Source: Streptomyces rhizosphaerihabitans (GTDB lineage: Bacteria > Actinomycetota > Actinomycetes > Streptomycetales > Streptomycetaceae). Taken from it: DNA of 64,000 nucleotides. The stretch is taken from the NCBI RefSeq assembly GCF_025399795.1, contig NZ_JAODTZ010000035.1, forward strand, positions 1 to 64,000. Direction: 5' to 3'. The translations under genes were made by a program, and so were the position numbers. Shown in pieces: positions 32,554 through 41,839 of the stretch. Numbering within the stretch: the first letter of the stretch is position 1; the number at the start of each line of letters is the position of its first letter. A model generated the notes under the pieces. The model did no database searches. It was given only the letters and a program-made list of their open reading frames with translations, and was not told the origin of the DNA.

Positions 32554-35500
32554 CTATGGCATGGGATCGGCGTCGCAGTTGGCGCGGCGCCAGGCCTCCG
32601 CGTTCGCGCAAGCGGGGTGGGCCGGCCCCAGCTTTGTTCGGAGTCCCTCCAGTGCTGCCGCATGCATCGCATCGGCCTCGTCGATGCGGCGCAGGGCGCG
32701 GAGATCGCTGCTGATGTTGCTCATCAGTGCCAGCGCGGTGGGATGTTGCTCTCCCAGAGTGGCATTGACCCGCTCCAGGGTGTGCTGGTCGAGTTCGAGG
32801 GCAGCGGCGGCATCCCCCTGCGCGTACAGGTCGCTGGCGAGATTGGCGGCACAGACGAGCACCGTGGGGTGGTCGTCGCCGAGTGCTTCTCGCGCGCGTT
32901 CGAGTGCGCTCTCATTGAGCGAGCGAGCTGCGTCGGCTTGATTGACCAGACGCAGAGTGATGGCGAGGTCGATGTCGGCTGCGACGGTGTCGGGGTGACG
33001 GGAGCCGAAAACTTCGACGTACAGGTCGCGGGTCCTCTCGCCGAGGCTGAGGGCCTCTTCCAGGTTGCCGAGTTGCCTCAGGTCCACGGAGAGGTTGAGT
33101 GAAGCGACCAGGGAGTCGGGGCTGCGCTCGCCGTAGCGGTCGGTGAGCGCTTTGCTTGCCTGGAGGCTCAGTTCGTAGGCAGCTTCGTGGTCACCGGCCT
33201 TGCGGCGTGACACGGCCAGTCGGGCTGCGGCCCGCAGGGTGTGTGGGTTCGTCTCGCCGAAGACGGTGCGGTACTTCTCTACAATCTCCTCGAACATCCG
33301 CGCGCCAAGTGCGTAGTCGCCGGCCTCGCGGCGGTCGAGCGCCAGGCCCATTTCGGAGAGCAGGCTGTCGTAGGCTTCCTCGCCGTAGATGAGGACATTG
33401 CGGCGCCATGTTTCTTCGTCGAGTTTGAGCGCCTGGTGATAGAGGCCGCATGCGCGAAGGGCTACCGCGAGATTGTGCGTGTGGTCGAGGGTGAGGGGGT
33501 CTTCCTCGCCGTAGGCCTGCACGGCCTTTTCGTGAACTTCCTGGGCGATGGACAGTGCGCCGAGAAAGTCGCCGTGGGAGCGACGGTCAATGGCTACGGA
33601 CCCCATCGTGGAGAGAAGTTCTTCCTCGGCGTCCGAACCCAGCTCTCGGACTGCTGCCAGCATGCGCTGGCTCAGTTCCGCTGCCTCTCCGTAGCGTCCC
33701 ATGCGCCAGAGGACGTACCAGAGGCCGCGGCACAGGAGCAGCGTCTGCTGATCGCTTTCTCCGTACTTCTCCACCCACTGCTCGTAGGCCCTCTGCCCGA
33801 ACTCCCGGGCGCTTTCGTGGTCGCCCCAGAAGTAGAGGTACTCGGCCGTGTTGATGATCAGCTGGCGGACGTTGCCGACCTCGGATTCGATGGCACCCGA
33901 TTCCACCACATGGGGGTACAGGTCACCGAAGCGGGCCCAGTGGTCGGGGTCGCGCGGATCACGTGGGGCATTAGCGGCAAGGAGCAGGTGTGCGCCGTTC
34001 CGCATGCGCTCTCGCTGCTCTTCGGTCATCCGTGCAACCAGCACTGCTTGCACCAGTCGGTGCATTTGGATGCTGTTGTTGCGGTGGTCGATTTTCGCCA
34101 GGGAGTATCGGTTGATTTCCCGGATGGCTCGGGCCAGCCGCAGTGGGTCGGTGAGAGCGCGGTCGAGGTCGGGGGCGATGGGTTGGACGGGGGCCCCGGA
34201 GAAGAGTGAGCGCGCGATCGGCTCAGGAGCGAAGTACGCGCAGATCTGCAGTAGCTGCAATGCGGCCGGGTTCTTGCTCGCCAGGTGGTCCAGGGAGACA
34301 TTCCAGGCGGTTGCCACAGTCTGCTCGTAGTGCGTTGGTGGGGATACAGTCATGAGTTCTGCACGTTTCTCTTCGAACAGGCGTAGATATTCGGCTGCCG
34401 GCATGCCGGTTTCGGCTCGCCACGCCGATGCCTGTTCGACCGCCAGTGGCAGGTCGCCCAGGACGTGGGCGAGCTGGTCGGCCTCAGTCTCGGACAGGTC
34501 GGGATTGCGGCGTTGGAGGAGCTGGATGCTCTCCTCGCGTTCGAAGACGTCTACTTCCAGGGGACGAGCCAACGTGTTCCACTGTGGGTTGCGGGAGGTG
34601 ATGATGATGGAGCCCGTTGGCCCGCTCTCTGCGCCACTGGGGAAGAAGTCCTGGACGGCTTCCGGGCTTTCCGCATTATCGAACACCAGCAGCCATTTGC
34701 TGAATGGGCTACCGGTGCGGAGAGCTTCGAGCACGGCCGGCACGGCAGTGATGGCCTCACTGCTGACGGGCAGGTGCAGGCGGTGGGCCAGTTCGACAAG
34801 AGCCTGTGAGATCTGTGTGGGGCGTTCTGCCGGGATCCACCAGACGATGTCGTACCGGCTTGCCTGGCGGTATACGAATTCTTGAGCGAGCTGCGACTTT
34901 CCTACGCCGCCCAGTCCGTGGAGGGCGTGCGGAAGTACTGCGGTCGGGCCGTCGCGGAGTTCCCGCTCCAGCCGGTTCAGCAGATCTTCGCGTCCTGTGA
35001 ACACGAGATTTCGAGGGGGCATATTCCCCCACACCGAAGGCCGCATGGGTACGGTCGGCTTGGAGCGAGTGATGTCAAGATTCAACCGCGGTGCGGTAGC
35101 GGGATGGGTTGATACCACTGGCGCCCCTCCGGGAGGTGTGCCAGTCTCAACCGGACCGATCTCGGTAAGGACGGGCGCCTCGGGGATATTTGATTCATTC
35201 ACTATGCCATAGCTTTCCGTGTGCGTGGTGGTTGGAATCTCGCCGCGTGTCGATTCGTCCGTGTGTTGATCTGATGCTTCATGCGCCTGGATCAACTGTC
35301 CAATCAGTCGCGCCCGGCTGATGTGGGATCCGGAGAGTGATTCGAGGACCGCGCGTTCTATCTCGCGCAGATGCAGGTTCTCCTGGTTCACTTCGGGCCT
35401 CTCCGGTGTCTCCCCTCCGAAGTAGGCGAGCATCTCCGCTGCAACGCCGCTGTGCGGGGCGAGTAATTCGGCCGCTGTTCGTGTAGCGAGTTCGGTTGCC

Positions 35501-37023
35501 TGGCGGGTGCTTGCGGCCAGCACTTCCTCTCGGACGCCAGGGTGGAACGAGAACTTCGCGGTCTGTCCTGAAGCGGGCTTCACAAGGTCACTCATGAGGA
35601 ATTCGGCCATATGCTCCGGGCCTGTGCGCGGAAGCGTGCGCTGTTGGAGTGACGTCATCAGGCGCAGATCCAGCGGAGCTGTGGCCAGTCGTGTGGCGAG
35701 GCGGAAAGCGCCGGGAGAGGCCCAGGCCCGGAAGATGGCCACTCTCTCAGCCGCGCTCCGTTCGGACGGCTCACGGGGGAGCTCGTCGGTGTGGGGCACG
35801 CGTTGGTGCTGTGAGACTACGACGGCGGGCACATCGGTGCTGCGTGGTCCGTCGTCTGCGACGAAGTGTGCCCATGGGGCCAGCCAGTCACCGGACAGTT
35901 CCAGCACGGGAACCGGTGTCTGACCCTGTTGCCTCCGGGGAGCGCCAAGAGGTTCGGCGTACTCCCAGGGCATCCCGGCATGCCAGGGTCCGGACGAGCG
36001 CAGTCGCACCCGTTGTGCGTTCAACGCTGTGCGGTGCCATAGCCGCTGCGGCAGAACGTTGAGAACCGCGGTGGGCTGATGCCGGCACCAGGTGGCCAGA
36101 TGGGCGTGCATGGCACCGGATTGCCAGACGGGGGTTAACCCGTCCGTGAGGACGAAAATCATCGTGCGTCCGCTGAGATCCACCAGTCGTCGGGGGGAGT
36201 GCGGGGACGCTGCTGCGTTCGGCTCACGGAGGGTTACGTCTTGAGGCGACGGGCCAGGGGCATCGAGGTGCACGACCTTGAAATTCCCGAATCGGCCGTG
36301 CCGCTGCAGCAAGGCCGCGAAGCGTGAGACCGGATGCCGCCAGACCGCCATGCGGGGTGAGACATCCAGGACCAGAACGGCGTCCCAGCGTGGCGCCGGT
36401 CCGGGCTGCATGACCGCGGGCAGGCCTGGGTCGAACGACAGTCGTTCGGCTGTGCCTTGCGGGTCGACCTGCTGGGCGCGATAGGTCATTGCCGGGCGGC
36501 GCAATGGCTCCAGGGCCCGGGCGACTGCTGCCGACTCGAGCCCGGTGGAAGAGGAGGACCTGGACCGCGGGCGTGTTGTCTTCCGCTCGCTGCCACGGGT
36601 GGGCAGAGCCCGTGGGGGAGCGTCCTGAGCGGGGCGTTGTGCAGGCACTTGGGTTGAGCGGTGGTGGTGTGGCCTGTGCTCGGAGGCTGGAGCGTCCGGG
36701 GAGTTGTGTGCGGGGGAAGGTGTTGATTCCCGGCTGCGCGGGTGCTCCGTCGGGGGCGGAACCGCGGTGTCTCCTGTCGGCGCTCGTCCTGCGTCTGTGG
36801 GGCGCGGTGCGAGGTGCTTCGGCGCTGATCGCGTATCGGGTGCCTCGTCGCACCCGGTGAAGGCGGCAACGTCCGAGTGGTGTTGGGCCAGCCACAGTGC
36901 GTCGGCGATTTCTCGGGCATGGAGCCGGGTGACGGGCATGGGCGTGCCGTCCGTGGCCGGCGCCGGATCACCGTGTCCGCCGTCCGCCGCGCGACCGTTG
37001 AGTTTCGGCGGTCGGTCAGGCAC
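32554..37023 (-). CDS. vWA-like (SAV_2336-type) NB-ARC TPR protein, FxsT-like
   Basis: A 1489-residue multidomain switch protein. Residues 30-50 (HAREIADALWLAQ) are the SAV_2336-type start, followed by a disordered Pro/Arg/Ser stretch to ~160. Residues ~210-400 form a vWA-like domain whose metal site is degenerate: DVSPR (220-224) instead of DxSxS, with LTDG at 292-295. The NB-ARC NTPase follows: VWGNMPPRNLVFTGRED (664-680), Walker A GLGGVGKS (703-710), Walker B LLVFDNA (778-784), TSR (809-811) and GDLPLAVEQA. TPR repeats fill ~1050-1480. The GTG start at 37023 overlaps the MoxR stop by eight bases. STAND NTPases of this kind sense a trigger and oligomerise; family members are annotated as FxSxx-COOH system TPR proteins. 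Confidence 0.88.
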   Translation of the reverse strand: MPDRPPKLNGRAADGGHGDPAPATDGTPMPVTRLHAREIADALWLAQHHSDVAAFTGCDEAPDTRSAPKHLAPRPTDAGRAPTGDTAVPPPTEHPRSRESTPSPAHNSPDAPASEHRPHHHRSTQVPAQRPAQDAPPRALPTRGSERKTTRPRSRSSSSTGLESAAVARALEPLRRPAMTYRAQQVDPQGTAERLSFDPGLPAVMQPGPAPRWDAVLVLDVSPRMAVWRHPVSRFAALLQRHGRFGNFKVVHLDAPGPSPQDVTLREPNAAASPHSPRRLVDLSGRTMIFVLTDGLTPVWQSGAMHAHLATWCRHQPTAVLNVLPQRLWHRTALNAQRVRLRSSGPWHAGMPWEYAEPLGAPRRQQGQTPVPVLELSGDWLAPWAHFVADDGPRSTDVPAVVVSQHQRVPHTDELPREPSERSAAERVAIFRAWASPGAFRLATRLATAPLDLRLMTSLQQRTLPRTGPEHMAEFLMSDLVKPASGQTAKFSFHPGVREEVLAASTRQATELATRTAAELLAPHSGVAAEMLAYFGGETPERPEVNQENLHLREIERAVLESLSGSHISRARLIGQLIQAHEASDQHTDESTRGEIPTTTHTESYGIVNESNIPEAPVLTEIGPVETGTPPGGAPVVSTHPATAPRLNLDITRSKPTVPMRPSVWGNMPPRNLVFTGREDLLNRLERELRDGPTAVLPHALHGLGGVGKSQLAQEFVYRQASRYDIVWWIPAERPTQISQALVELAHRLHLPVSSEAITAVPAVLEALRTGSPFSKWLLVFDNAESPEAVQDFFPSGAESGPTGSIIITSRNPQWNTLARPLEVDVFEREESIQLLQRRNPDLSETEADQLAHVLGDLPLAVEQASAWRAETGMPAAEYLRLFEEKRAELMTVSPPTHYEQTVATAWNVSLDHLASKNPAALQLLQICAYFAPEPIARSLFSGAPVQPIAPDLDRALTDPLRLARAIREINRYSLAKIDHRNNSIQMHRLVQAVLVARMTEEQRERMRNGAHLLLAANAPRDPRDPDHWARFGDLYPHVVESGAIESEVGNVRQLIINTAEYLYFWGDHESAREFGQRAYEQWVEKYGESDQQTLLLCRGLWYVLWRMGRYGEAAELSQRMLAAVRELGSDAEEELLSTMGSVAIDRRSHGDFLGALSIAQEVHEKAVQAYGEEDPLTLDHTHNLAVALRACGLYHQALKLDEETWRRNVLIYGEEAYDSLLSEMGLALDRREAGDYALGARMFEEIVEKYRTVFGETNPHTLRAAARLAVSRRKAGDHEAAYELSLQASKALTDRYGERSPDSLVASLNLSVDLRQLGNLEEALSLGERTRDLYVEVFGSRHPDTVAADIDLAITLRLVNQADAARSLNESALERAREALGDDHPTVLVCAANLASDLYAQGDAAAALELDQHTLERVNATLGEQHPTALALMSNISSDLRALRRIDEADAMHAAALEGLRTKLGPAHPACANAEAWRRANCDADPMP

Positions 37024-38146
37024 CCCAGTCTGCTCCGTCTCCGTTCAGCGGGTGCCAAATGGCTTCCAGGACAGCCTGCCACTCGGCACGGTCTTCATCA
37101 CGGTAGGAGTAGGCGCCCGATGTGACCAGGTGTGCGGCATTGAGTAGCTGGTCGGCGGCCAATCCGTCGACCTGCGCGCTGCGTGTCATGAAGTCCTGGA
37201 CGAGCCTTTCCTGCACATCTCCCAACCGGTTGGCGAAGTGCGCGGCGACCAACGCGCCCAGTGCCTCTGGTCCGGGCTCCGGTATATCAAGCCGGAGGCA
37301 GCGGCGCATAAACGCCTCGGGGAATTCCCGCTCACCGTTCGAGGTCATGATCACGATGGGAAATGTTCGAGTTTTTACGATTCCGTCTTGAATTGAAGCA
37401 GTTCTGCCCGGATCTGCCGTGTAGACGGTGACGTTGCCTACTTGACGCTTCACCCGAACGAGAGGCTGAACAGCGAACCAGGCGTCTTCGAAGAGCGTGA
37501 GCAGATCGTTCGGGAGATCGCTGTCGCCCTTGTCCAGCTCGTCGATGAGCAGTACCCGCGGGAGTCGATGCGGTAGCAGGGCGGTTCCCAGCGGACCCAG
37601 CTGGATGAAGTCGCCGATGTCCAGCGGGGTGGGCTGATCCGATGCTGCCGGGCCGGTGCCGTCGCTCGGATCCGCGGCCTTGTGCTGAGCTGCGTACCAG
37701 GCCTGCCCGGCTTGGGCGCGGCCGATCACGTCATACTCGAACAGGCCGGATGCCAGCGTGGTGCGGCTGGTGACGGGCCATTGCAGCACGCGGCCCAACC
37801 CCAGTTCGCGGGCTATACGGTATGCCAGCGTCGACTTGCCCACCCCTGGGCGACCGGTCACCAACAGCGGGCGCCGCAGCAGGATGGCGGCGTTCACCAT
37901 CCGGATCTCCGCAGCAAGCGGACGCCTGACGGCTTCCGCGGGGCCCAGGCGCCGATCTGCCTCTGCGTCATCAGGCGGCTGCGGCTGTTCGGGCCCTCCG
38001 TCAAAGGTCCGCCAGCGCGGGCCCGGTGGCCACTGTCGTTCCTCGTAGGGCGTCTCTCCGGCAGGTGGGACGCCGGTGCCGCTGTAGAGCAGTCCGTTGG
38101 GCGCGGTGCCACCGGAAGAGCGTAAGTTCCTGTCGGGTCCGCTCAT
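37016..38146 (-). CDS. MoxR-family AAA+ ATPase
   Basis: A 376-residue AAA+ ATPase. After a Gly/Pro-rich first 60 residues come EIRMVNAAILLRRPLLVTG, Walker A GRPGVGKST (98-106), Walker B VLLIDELDK (198-206), a sensor-1 Asn in IMTSNGEREFPEAFMRRC and the helical lid. This is the pattern of MoxR ATPases, which act with vWA partners as remodelling chaperones. The ATG at 38146 overlaps the VMAP stop in an ATGA junction, and its own stop overlaps the next start, so the three genes should be made in fixed proportion. It provides the AAA+ part of the ternary system. Confidence 0.9.
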   Translation of the reverse strand: MSGPDRNLRSSGGTAPNGLLYSGTGVPPAGETPYEERQWPPGPRWRTFDGGPEQPQPPDDAEADRRLGPAEAVRRPLAAEIRMVNAAILLRRPLLVTGRPGVGKSTLAYRIARELGLGRVLQWPVTSRTTLASGLFEYDVIGRAQAGQAWYAAQHKAADPSDGTGPAASDQPTPLDIGDFIQLGPLGTALLPHRLPRVLLIDELDKGDSDLPNDLLTLFEDAWFAVQPLVRVKRQVGNVTVYTADPGRTASIQDGIVKTRTFPIVIMTSNGEREFPEAFMRRCLRLDIPEPGPEALGALVAAHFANRLGDVQERLVQDFMTRSAQVDGLAADQLLNAAHLVTSGAYSYRDEDRAEWQAVLEAIWHPLNGDGADWGA

Positions 38147-39753
38147 TCGATACCCCCCACGAATGAGGCAGGTGCACTTGCCCCGCCGTCCAGCAGCTGT
38201 TCGGGGTCGTCCCAGATCACGCTCATGTGCCGAACCAGGCCGTTCGGAACGCTATTTCCGCGAGCTGCGGAACTTCCCTTCCACTGTCGGGCATAAGTGG
38301 GAAGCTTGGCCAGACCGCCTTCGGCTAGCCCTTCCCTCACCACGCTGCGGAACTCCTCTGTCACGCTTTCCCGGTGGTGGATGAAGACCGGGACACCCAA
38401 GTCCAGCCCGATGCGGAGTTCTCCCACTCCGGCGGCATTGCGTGGCAGTGGGGGTTCGCTCAAGACCATGGCGACGACGTCGTCCTGTTGACCGATCTGT
38501 GCGTCCAGGAGCTCCAGGTGATCGCCTACGCTGCGACCCTCCTCCGGTTCGCACCAATGGACGCCGGCGCTGTTCGGATCGTTCTTCCACCGGGCCCAGC
38601 GAAGGCGCCACCCATGATGGAGATCCCGGCGCTGCAGACGCTCAAGGCTGTGCAAGAAGATCTCCGGGTACTTGCTGAACAGAGGGTTGGGGTAGGGGCG
38701 CGTGGGATCCCGGTCCCACCACTCCACCGGCTCGTTGAGCAGTTCCGTCGGAAGGAAGAATTCCAGGACAACGTCCTCGGCGCGATCCCGCCACAGGGTG
38801 GCCATGCGCGTGAGCAGCGTGGCCACCGCGACCGGGAGCTGCGACCGCGGTACCGGCTCCAGCCCTTCACCTTCGTCCTCGTGGTGGAGACCGGCGGACT
38901 CGGCATACCTCACGCGGGCAGAGATCCAGTAGCGGTTCCCTCTGCGGACGTTCCGCCTTCCGCTGCTCTCCGCGGGGGCAAGGTCCGGCGCCAGTTTGAT
39001 GTACATCCTGATCACAGGACGTGTCGCCGACTCGGGCAGCTTCTCCAGAGACAGCCCGGCCGGTTTGGGCGCGCGCGAATGGAACACGTCGGCGAGGGAG
39101 CCTTGCGCACTCAAGGACTCCCGTAACTCGCGCAGACCCCCTTCAAGATCATTTACGCCCCACATGCCGGCGAAATGGTCGTTCCACGCGTAGAACTCCC
39201 CGACGGATGAGGCCAGATCCGGATGCAGCGCGAGATGCTCAAGGAGCACCATGCCGGGAACCAGCACCGTGCCCGGCTGGGCACTGCAGCCGGACAGATG
39301 GACAAACGCGCGCCAGGCGGTGTCGCAGTACGCGGGCAGCCGGATCCTGTCACCCATGATCAGGGCGACCGTCGCGTTGAGTTCGTGCACCGGAAGCTGA
39401 AGAGCGGCACGCAGGGCTGCCCAGTCCCGGCCGACGTAGAAGTCCATGGCGTGGACCTCTTCCGCAAGTGGCGCCAGGCGATGCCGGGTTGCCGGCGCCA
39501 CAAGGGAGGTTGCCTCCACGAGTGCGTCAAGGCCACCGACTTGTCTCGCACAGAAACGAGTGGCCTCCACGAACTCCTGCTGCGCGGTGGCGAACTCGTC
39601 CCACTCGTCGCCGTCCAAGAGCTCGAACAACTCACGGCGCCACTGGAGCCGGCCCTGACTGTCTCTCAGCGCGGCGGCATCCGCGAGGACCCTGACGACC
39701 TTCCGCAGGATCTGCTCCCGCGGTGTAAGTACCACCGACTGTCTCTGTGGCAT
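38143..39753 (-). CDS. VMAP-like protein (vWA-MoxR-associated protein)
   Basis: A 536-residue protein and first gene of the three-gene operon. Residues ~8-95 (REQILRKVVRVLADAAAL, then FVEATRFCARQVGGLDALVE) look like an effector-associated domain of the same general pattern as the C-terminus of the kinase-like protein across the locus. The middle is unassigned. Residues ~245-525 match the VMAP-C domain, with VLEFFLPTELLNEPVEWWDRD (331-351, quoted here only in its core EFFLPTELLNEPVEWW) and LHSLERLQRRD. GGGGAGGGG lies five bases before the ATG at 39753. VMAP is the hub linking vWA and MoxR to effectors in the systems described by Kaur, Burroughs, Iyer and Aravind; in full-length members it often carries a protease, which is missing here. 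Confidence 0.8.
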   Translation of the reverse strand: MPQRQSVVLTPREQILRKVVRVLADAAALRDSQGRLQWRRELFELLDGDEWDEFATAQQEFVEATRFCARQVGGLDALVEATSLVAPATRHRLAPLAEEVHAMDFYVGRDWAALRAALQLPVHELNATVALIMGDRIRLPAYCDTAWRAFVHLSGCSAQPGTVLVPGMVLLEHLALHPDLASSVGEFYAWNDHFAGMWGVNDLEGGLRELRESLSAQGSLADVFHSRAPKPAGLSLEKLPESATRPVIRMYIKLAPDLAPAESSGRRNVRRGNRYWISARVRYAESAGLHHEDEGEGLEPVPRSQLPVAVATLLTRMATLWRDRAEDVVLEFFLPTELLNEPVEWWDRDPTRPYPNPLFSKYPEIFLHSLERLQRRDLHHGWRLRWARWKNDPNSAGVHWCEPEEGRSVGDHLELLDAQIGQQDDVVAMVLSEPPLPRNAAGVGELRIGLDLGVPVFIHHRESVTEEFRSVVREGLAEGGLAKLPTYARQWKGSSAARGNSVPNGLVRHMSVIWDDPEQLLDGGASAPASFVGGIE

Positions 39754-39999
39754 GCACCCCTCCCCCCGTACCGCAGCAAATGGCGCGACATTCCTGCGGC
39801 AACACTGGTTCAGGGTAGGGGGATACGGGCCTCCGCCAAATGGGATCGACGATATTCGGCAGGCAAGACGGATGTGGCTGGAGAGCGGTCGTCAGGCGTC
39901 AGGCAGGGCCGATGGCCGGCATCGTGGCCGGGGTGCCGAGGGATGATCCCCGCAGGGGGCGGAACCAGTGTCGGGTCCGTACACGCGAGGCGTTGACGG

Positions 40000-40627
40000 G
40001 GGGTGATCCTGGCGGCGCGGGCACCCGCGGGTCTTGCGTTCCTCGTCCTGCCTCGCGGCGTACGAGGAACCGTTGTTGACGGTACGTCATCTCACCCTCG
40101 TACAACCGCAGATGGGCCGTACGCTCGCTGCCCGGTGCGGTCCGTACGGCGAAGACCGTGCCGCGCGGTGCGGCGTCGGCGGGGGAGAGTGGGCGGGGGA
40201 CCGGCCGGGTCGGCCCCTCGGCCGGCGCGGCGACGCCCTGGCCGCCGATTGCCGACCCGAAGCAGACCGGGTGGACCGAGCCGTCGCCGGTACGTGCCGT
40301 GAGCGCGGTCCACAGCTCGTCCTGGGTCGGCGGCGGACCGTACGCGAGGGCGGCCAGGACGCCCGTGTCGACCTCGGCGAGGGTGCCGGCCGCGAGGTCG
40401 TCGAGGGGGCGCGACAGCACGCGGGCTGCCGGGGTGCCGATGTCCGTCACTCGCGAGAGCGGGATCGCGTGCGGCGTGAGGAGGCGCCGGATGTCGTCGA
40501 GGAGGTCCTCTTGGCGCGCTCCCACTCGGTCGATCTTGTTGACGAGGACCAGGGTGGGCAGGCCGAGCCGCCGCAGGGCTCCCGTGATCGAGGGGCGCAC
40601 CTCGTGAGGGGGTGCTGGTCGGGACAT
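40000..40627 (-). pseudogene. Ribosomal protection protein remnant (Tet/OtrA-like GTPase)
   Basis: On the minus strand, LRRLGLPTLVLVNKIDRVGA contains the NKID G4 motif of EF-G-like ribosomal protection proteins. It is followed by DDIRRLLTPHAIPLSRV, TALTARTGDGSVHPVCFGSA and FAVRTAPGSERTAHLRLYEG, all in family order. The N-terminal P-loop and switch regions (about 90 residues) and the domains after ~300 are absent. The piece therefore covers only part of the G domain and domain II. It cannot protect ribosomes. The remainder of 39754-40768 shows nothing recognisable. Confidence 0.8.
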
Positions 40628-40768
40628 CACGGCGCGACCAGGGCGGTGGTCCGCAACTGGTTTCCCCCGGTCGAAGGCCCGAAAGGTGCCCAGTAGCATG
40701 AGGTACGCACTCCGGGTCGATCTTGCCAATCGGCGACGCAACCCGGTTCGATCATGCGAGGAGCGGTC

Positions 40769-41722
40769 GTGCGTGACATCGCTGTGTTCAGCGGTAGTGC
40801 CCATCCCGAGCTCGCGGCCGAGCTCTGCGCGCATCTCGGTGTGCCTCTCAGCCCGACCCGTGTGAGCCGGTTCGCCAATGACTGCCTGGAGGTCCAGCTC
40901 CAGGCCAACTGCCGCGAGCGTGACGTCTTCCTGGTGCAGCCGTTGGTCACTCCGGTGCAGGAGCATCTCGTCGAGCTGCTGATGATGTGCGACGCGGCGC
41001 GCGGTGCCTCCGCCGGGCGGATCACCGTGGTCATGCCCCATTATTCGTACGCACGTTCGGACAAGAAGGACATGCCGCGGATCTCCATGGGCGGCCGACT
41101 CGTGGCGGATCTGCTGGTGGCGGCCGGTGCCAGCCGTGTCCTCGCGATGACGTTGCACTCCCCGCAGGTACACGGCTTCTTCTCGGTGCCGGTCGACCAT
41201 CTGCACGCCCTGCGGGAGCTGGCCGCGCACTTCCGGGCCAACGACCTGTCCCGTACCACGGTGGTCTCGCCCGATCTCGGCAACGCGAAGGAGGCCGCGG
41301 CTTTCGCGCGGCTGATCGGGGCCCAGGTGGCCGCCGGTGCCAAGCAGCGGTTCGCCGACGACCGCGTGAGCATCAGCTCCGTCATCGGTGAGATCTCCGG
41401 ACGCGATGTCATCGTGCTGGACGACGAGATCGCCAAGGGCAGCACGGTCCTCGAACTCCTGGAGCGGCTGCGCGAGTTGGGGCCCAGGTCGATCCGGGTC
41501 GCCTGCACCCACGGGCTGTTCGCGGCGGGCGCGCTCAAACGGCTCAGCGAGCAGCCCGACGTACTGGAGATCGTCTGCACGAACACCGTGCCGATCCCGG
41601 TGGAGGAGCACACGGAGAAGCTGAGCGTGCTGTCCATCGCCCCGGCGCTCGCGGAAGCGGTGCGGCGCATTCACAACGGTGAGTCGGTCAGCGCCCTGTT
41701 CGACGCGCCGCGGAACGAATAG
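40769..41722 (+). CDS. prs: Ribose-phosphate pyrophosphokinase paralogue
   Basis: A 317-residue enzyme making PRPP from ribose 5-phosphate and ATP for nucleotide, His and Trp synthesis. Seen: DIAVFSGSAHPELAAELC at the start; the ATP-binding flexible loop region PHYSYARSDKKDMPRISMGG with the catalytic Lys-Arg context altered to RSDKKD; and the PRPP loop VIVLDDEIAKGSTVLELL (residues ~222-238). GTG at 40769 has GAGGAGC upstream and is preferred over ATG at 40754, which overlaps it. Length is normal. Class I enzymes normally read DRQDR in the first loop, so this divergent copy is probably a secondary, conditional enzyme. EF-Tu follows 117 bases later. Confidence 0.88.
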   Translation: MRDIAVFSGSAHPELAAELCAHLGVPLSPTRVSRFANDCLEVQLQANCRERDVFLVQPLVTPVQEHLVELLMMCDAARGASAGRITVVMPHYSYARSDKKDMPRISMGGRLVADLLVAAGASRVLAMTLHSPQVHGFFSVPVDHLHALRELAAHFRANDLSRTTVVSPDLGNAKEAAAFARLIGAQVAAGAKQRFADDRVSISSVIGEISGRDVIVLDDEIAKGSTVLELLERLRELGPRSIRVACTHGLFAAGALKRLSEQPDVLEIVCTNTVPIPVEEHTEKLSVLSIAPALAEAVRRIHNGESVSALFDAPRNE

Positions 41723-41839
41723 ACAGGAGGGAGCGGAACTTCCCTCCCCACCGCTCGGTCATCCGGAGCGGCTGCCGTGCCCGGCCGGGAAGCCGCGGAG
41801 CAACGCTCGGCGTCACCCAGGTGATCAGGAGGGCTCGCA

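Noticed and set aside
36200..37150. Several plus-strand frames at the vWA gene 5' end as extra island genes
   Set aside because: They lie opposite the coding frame with the P-loop and vWA motifs and have no conserved features.
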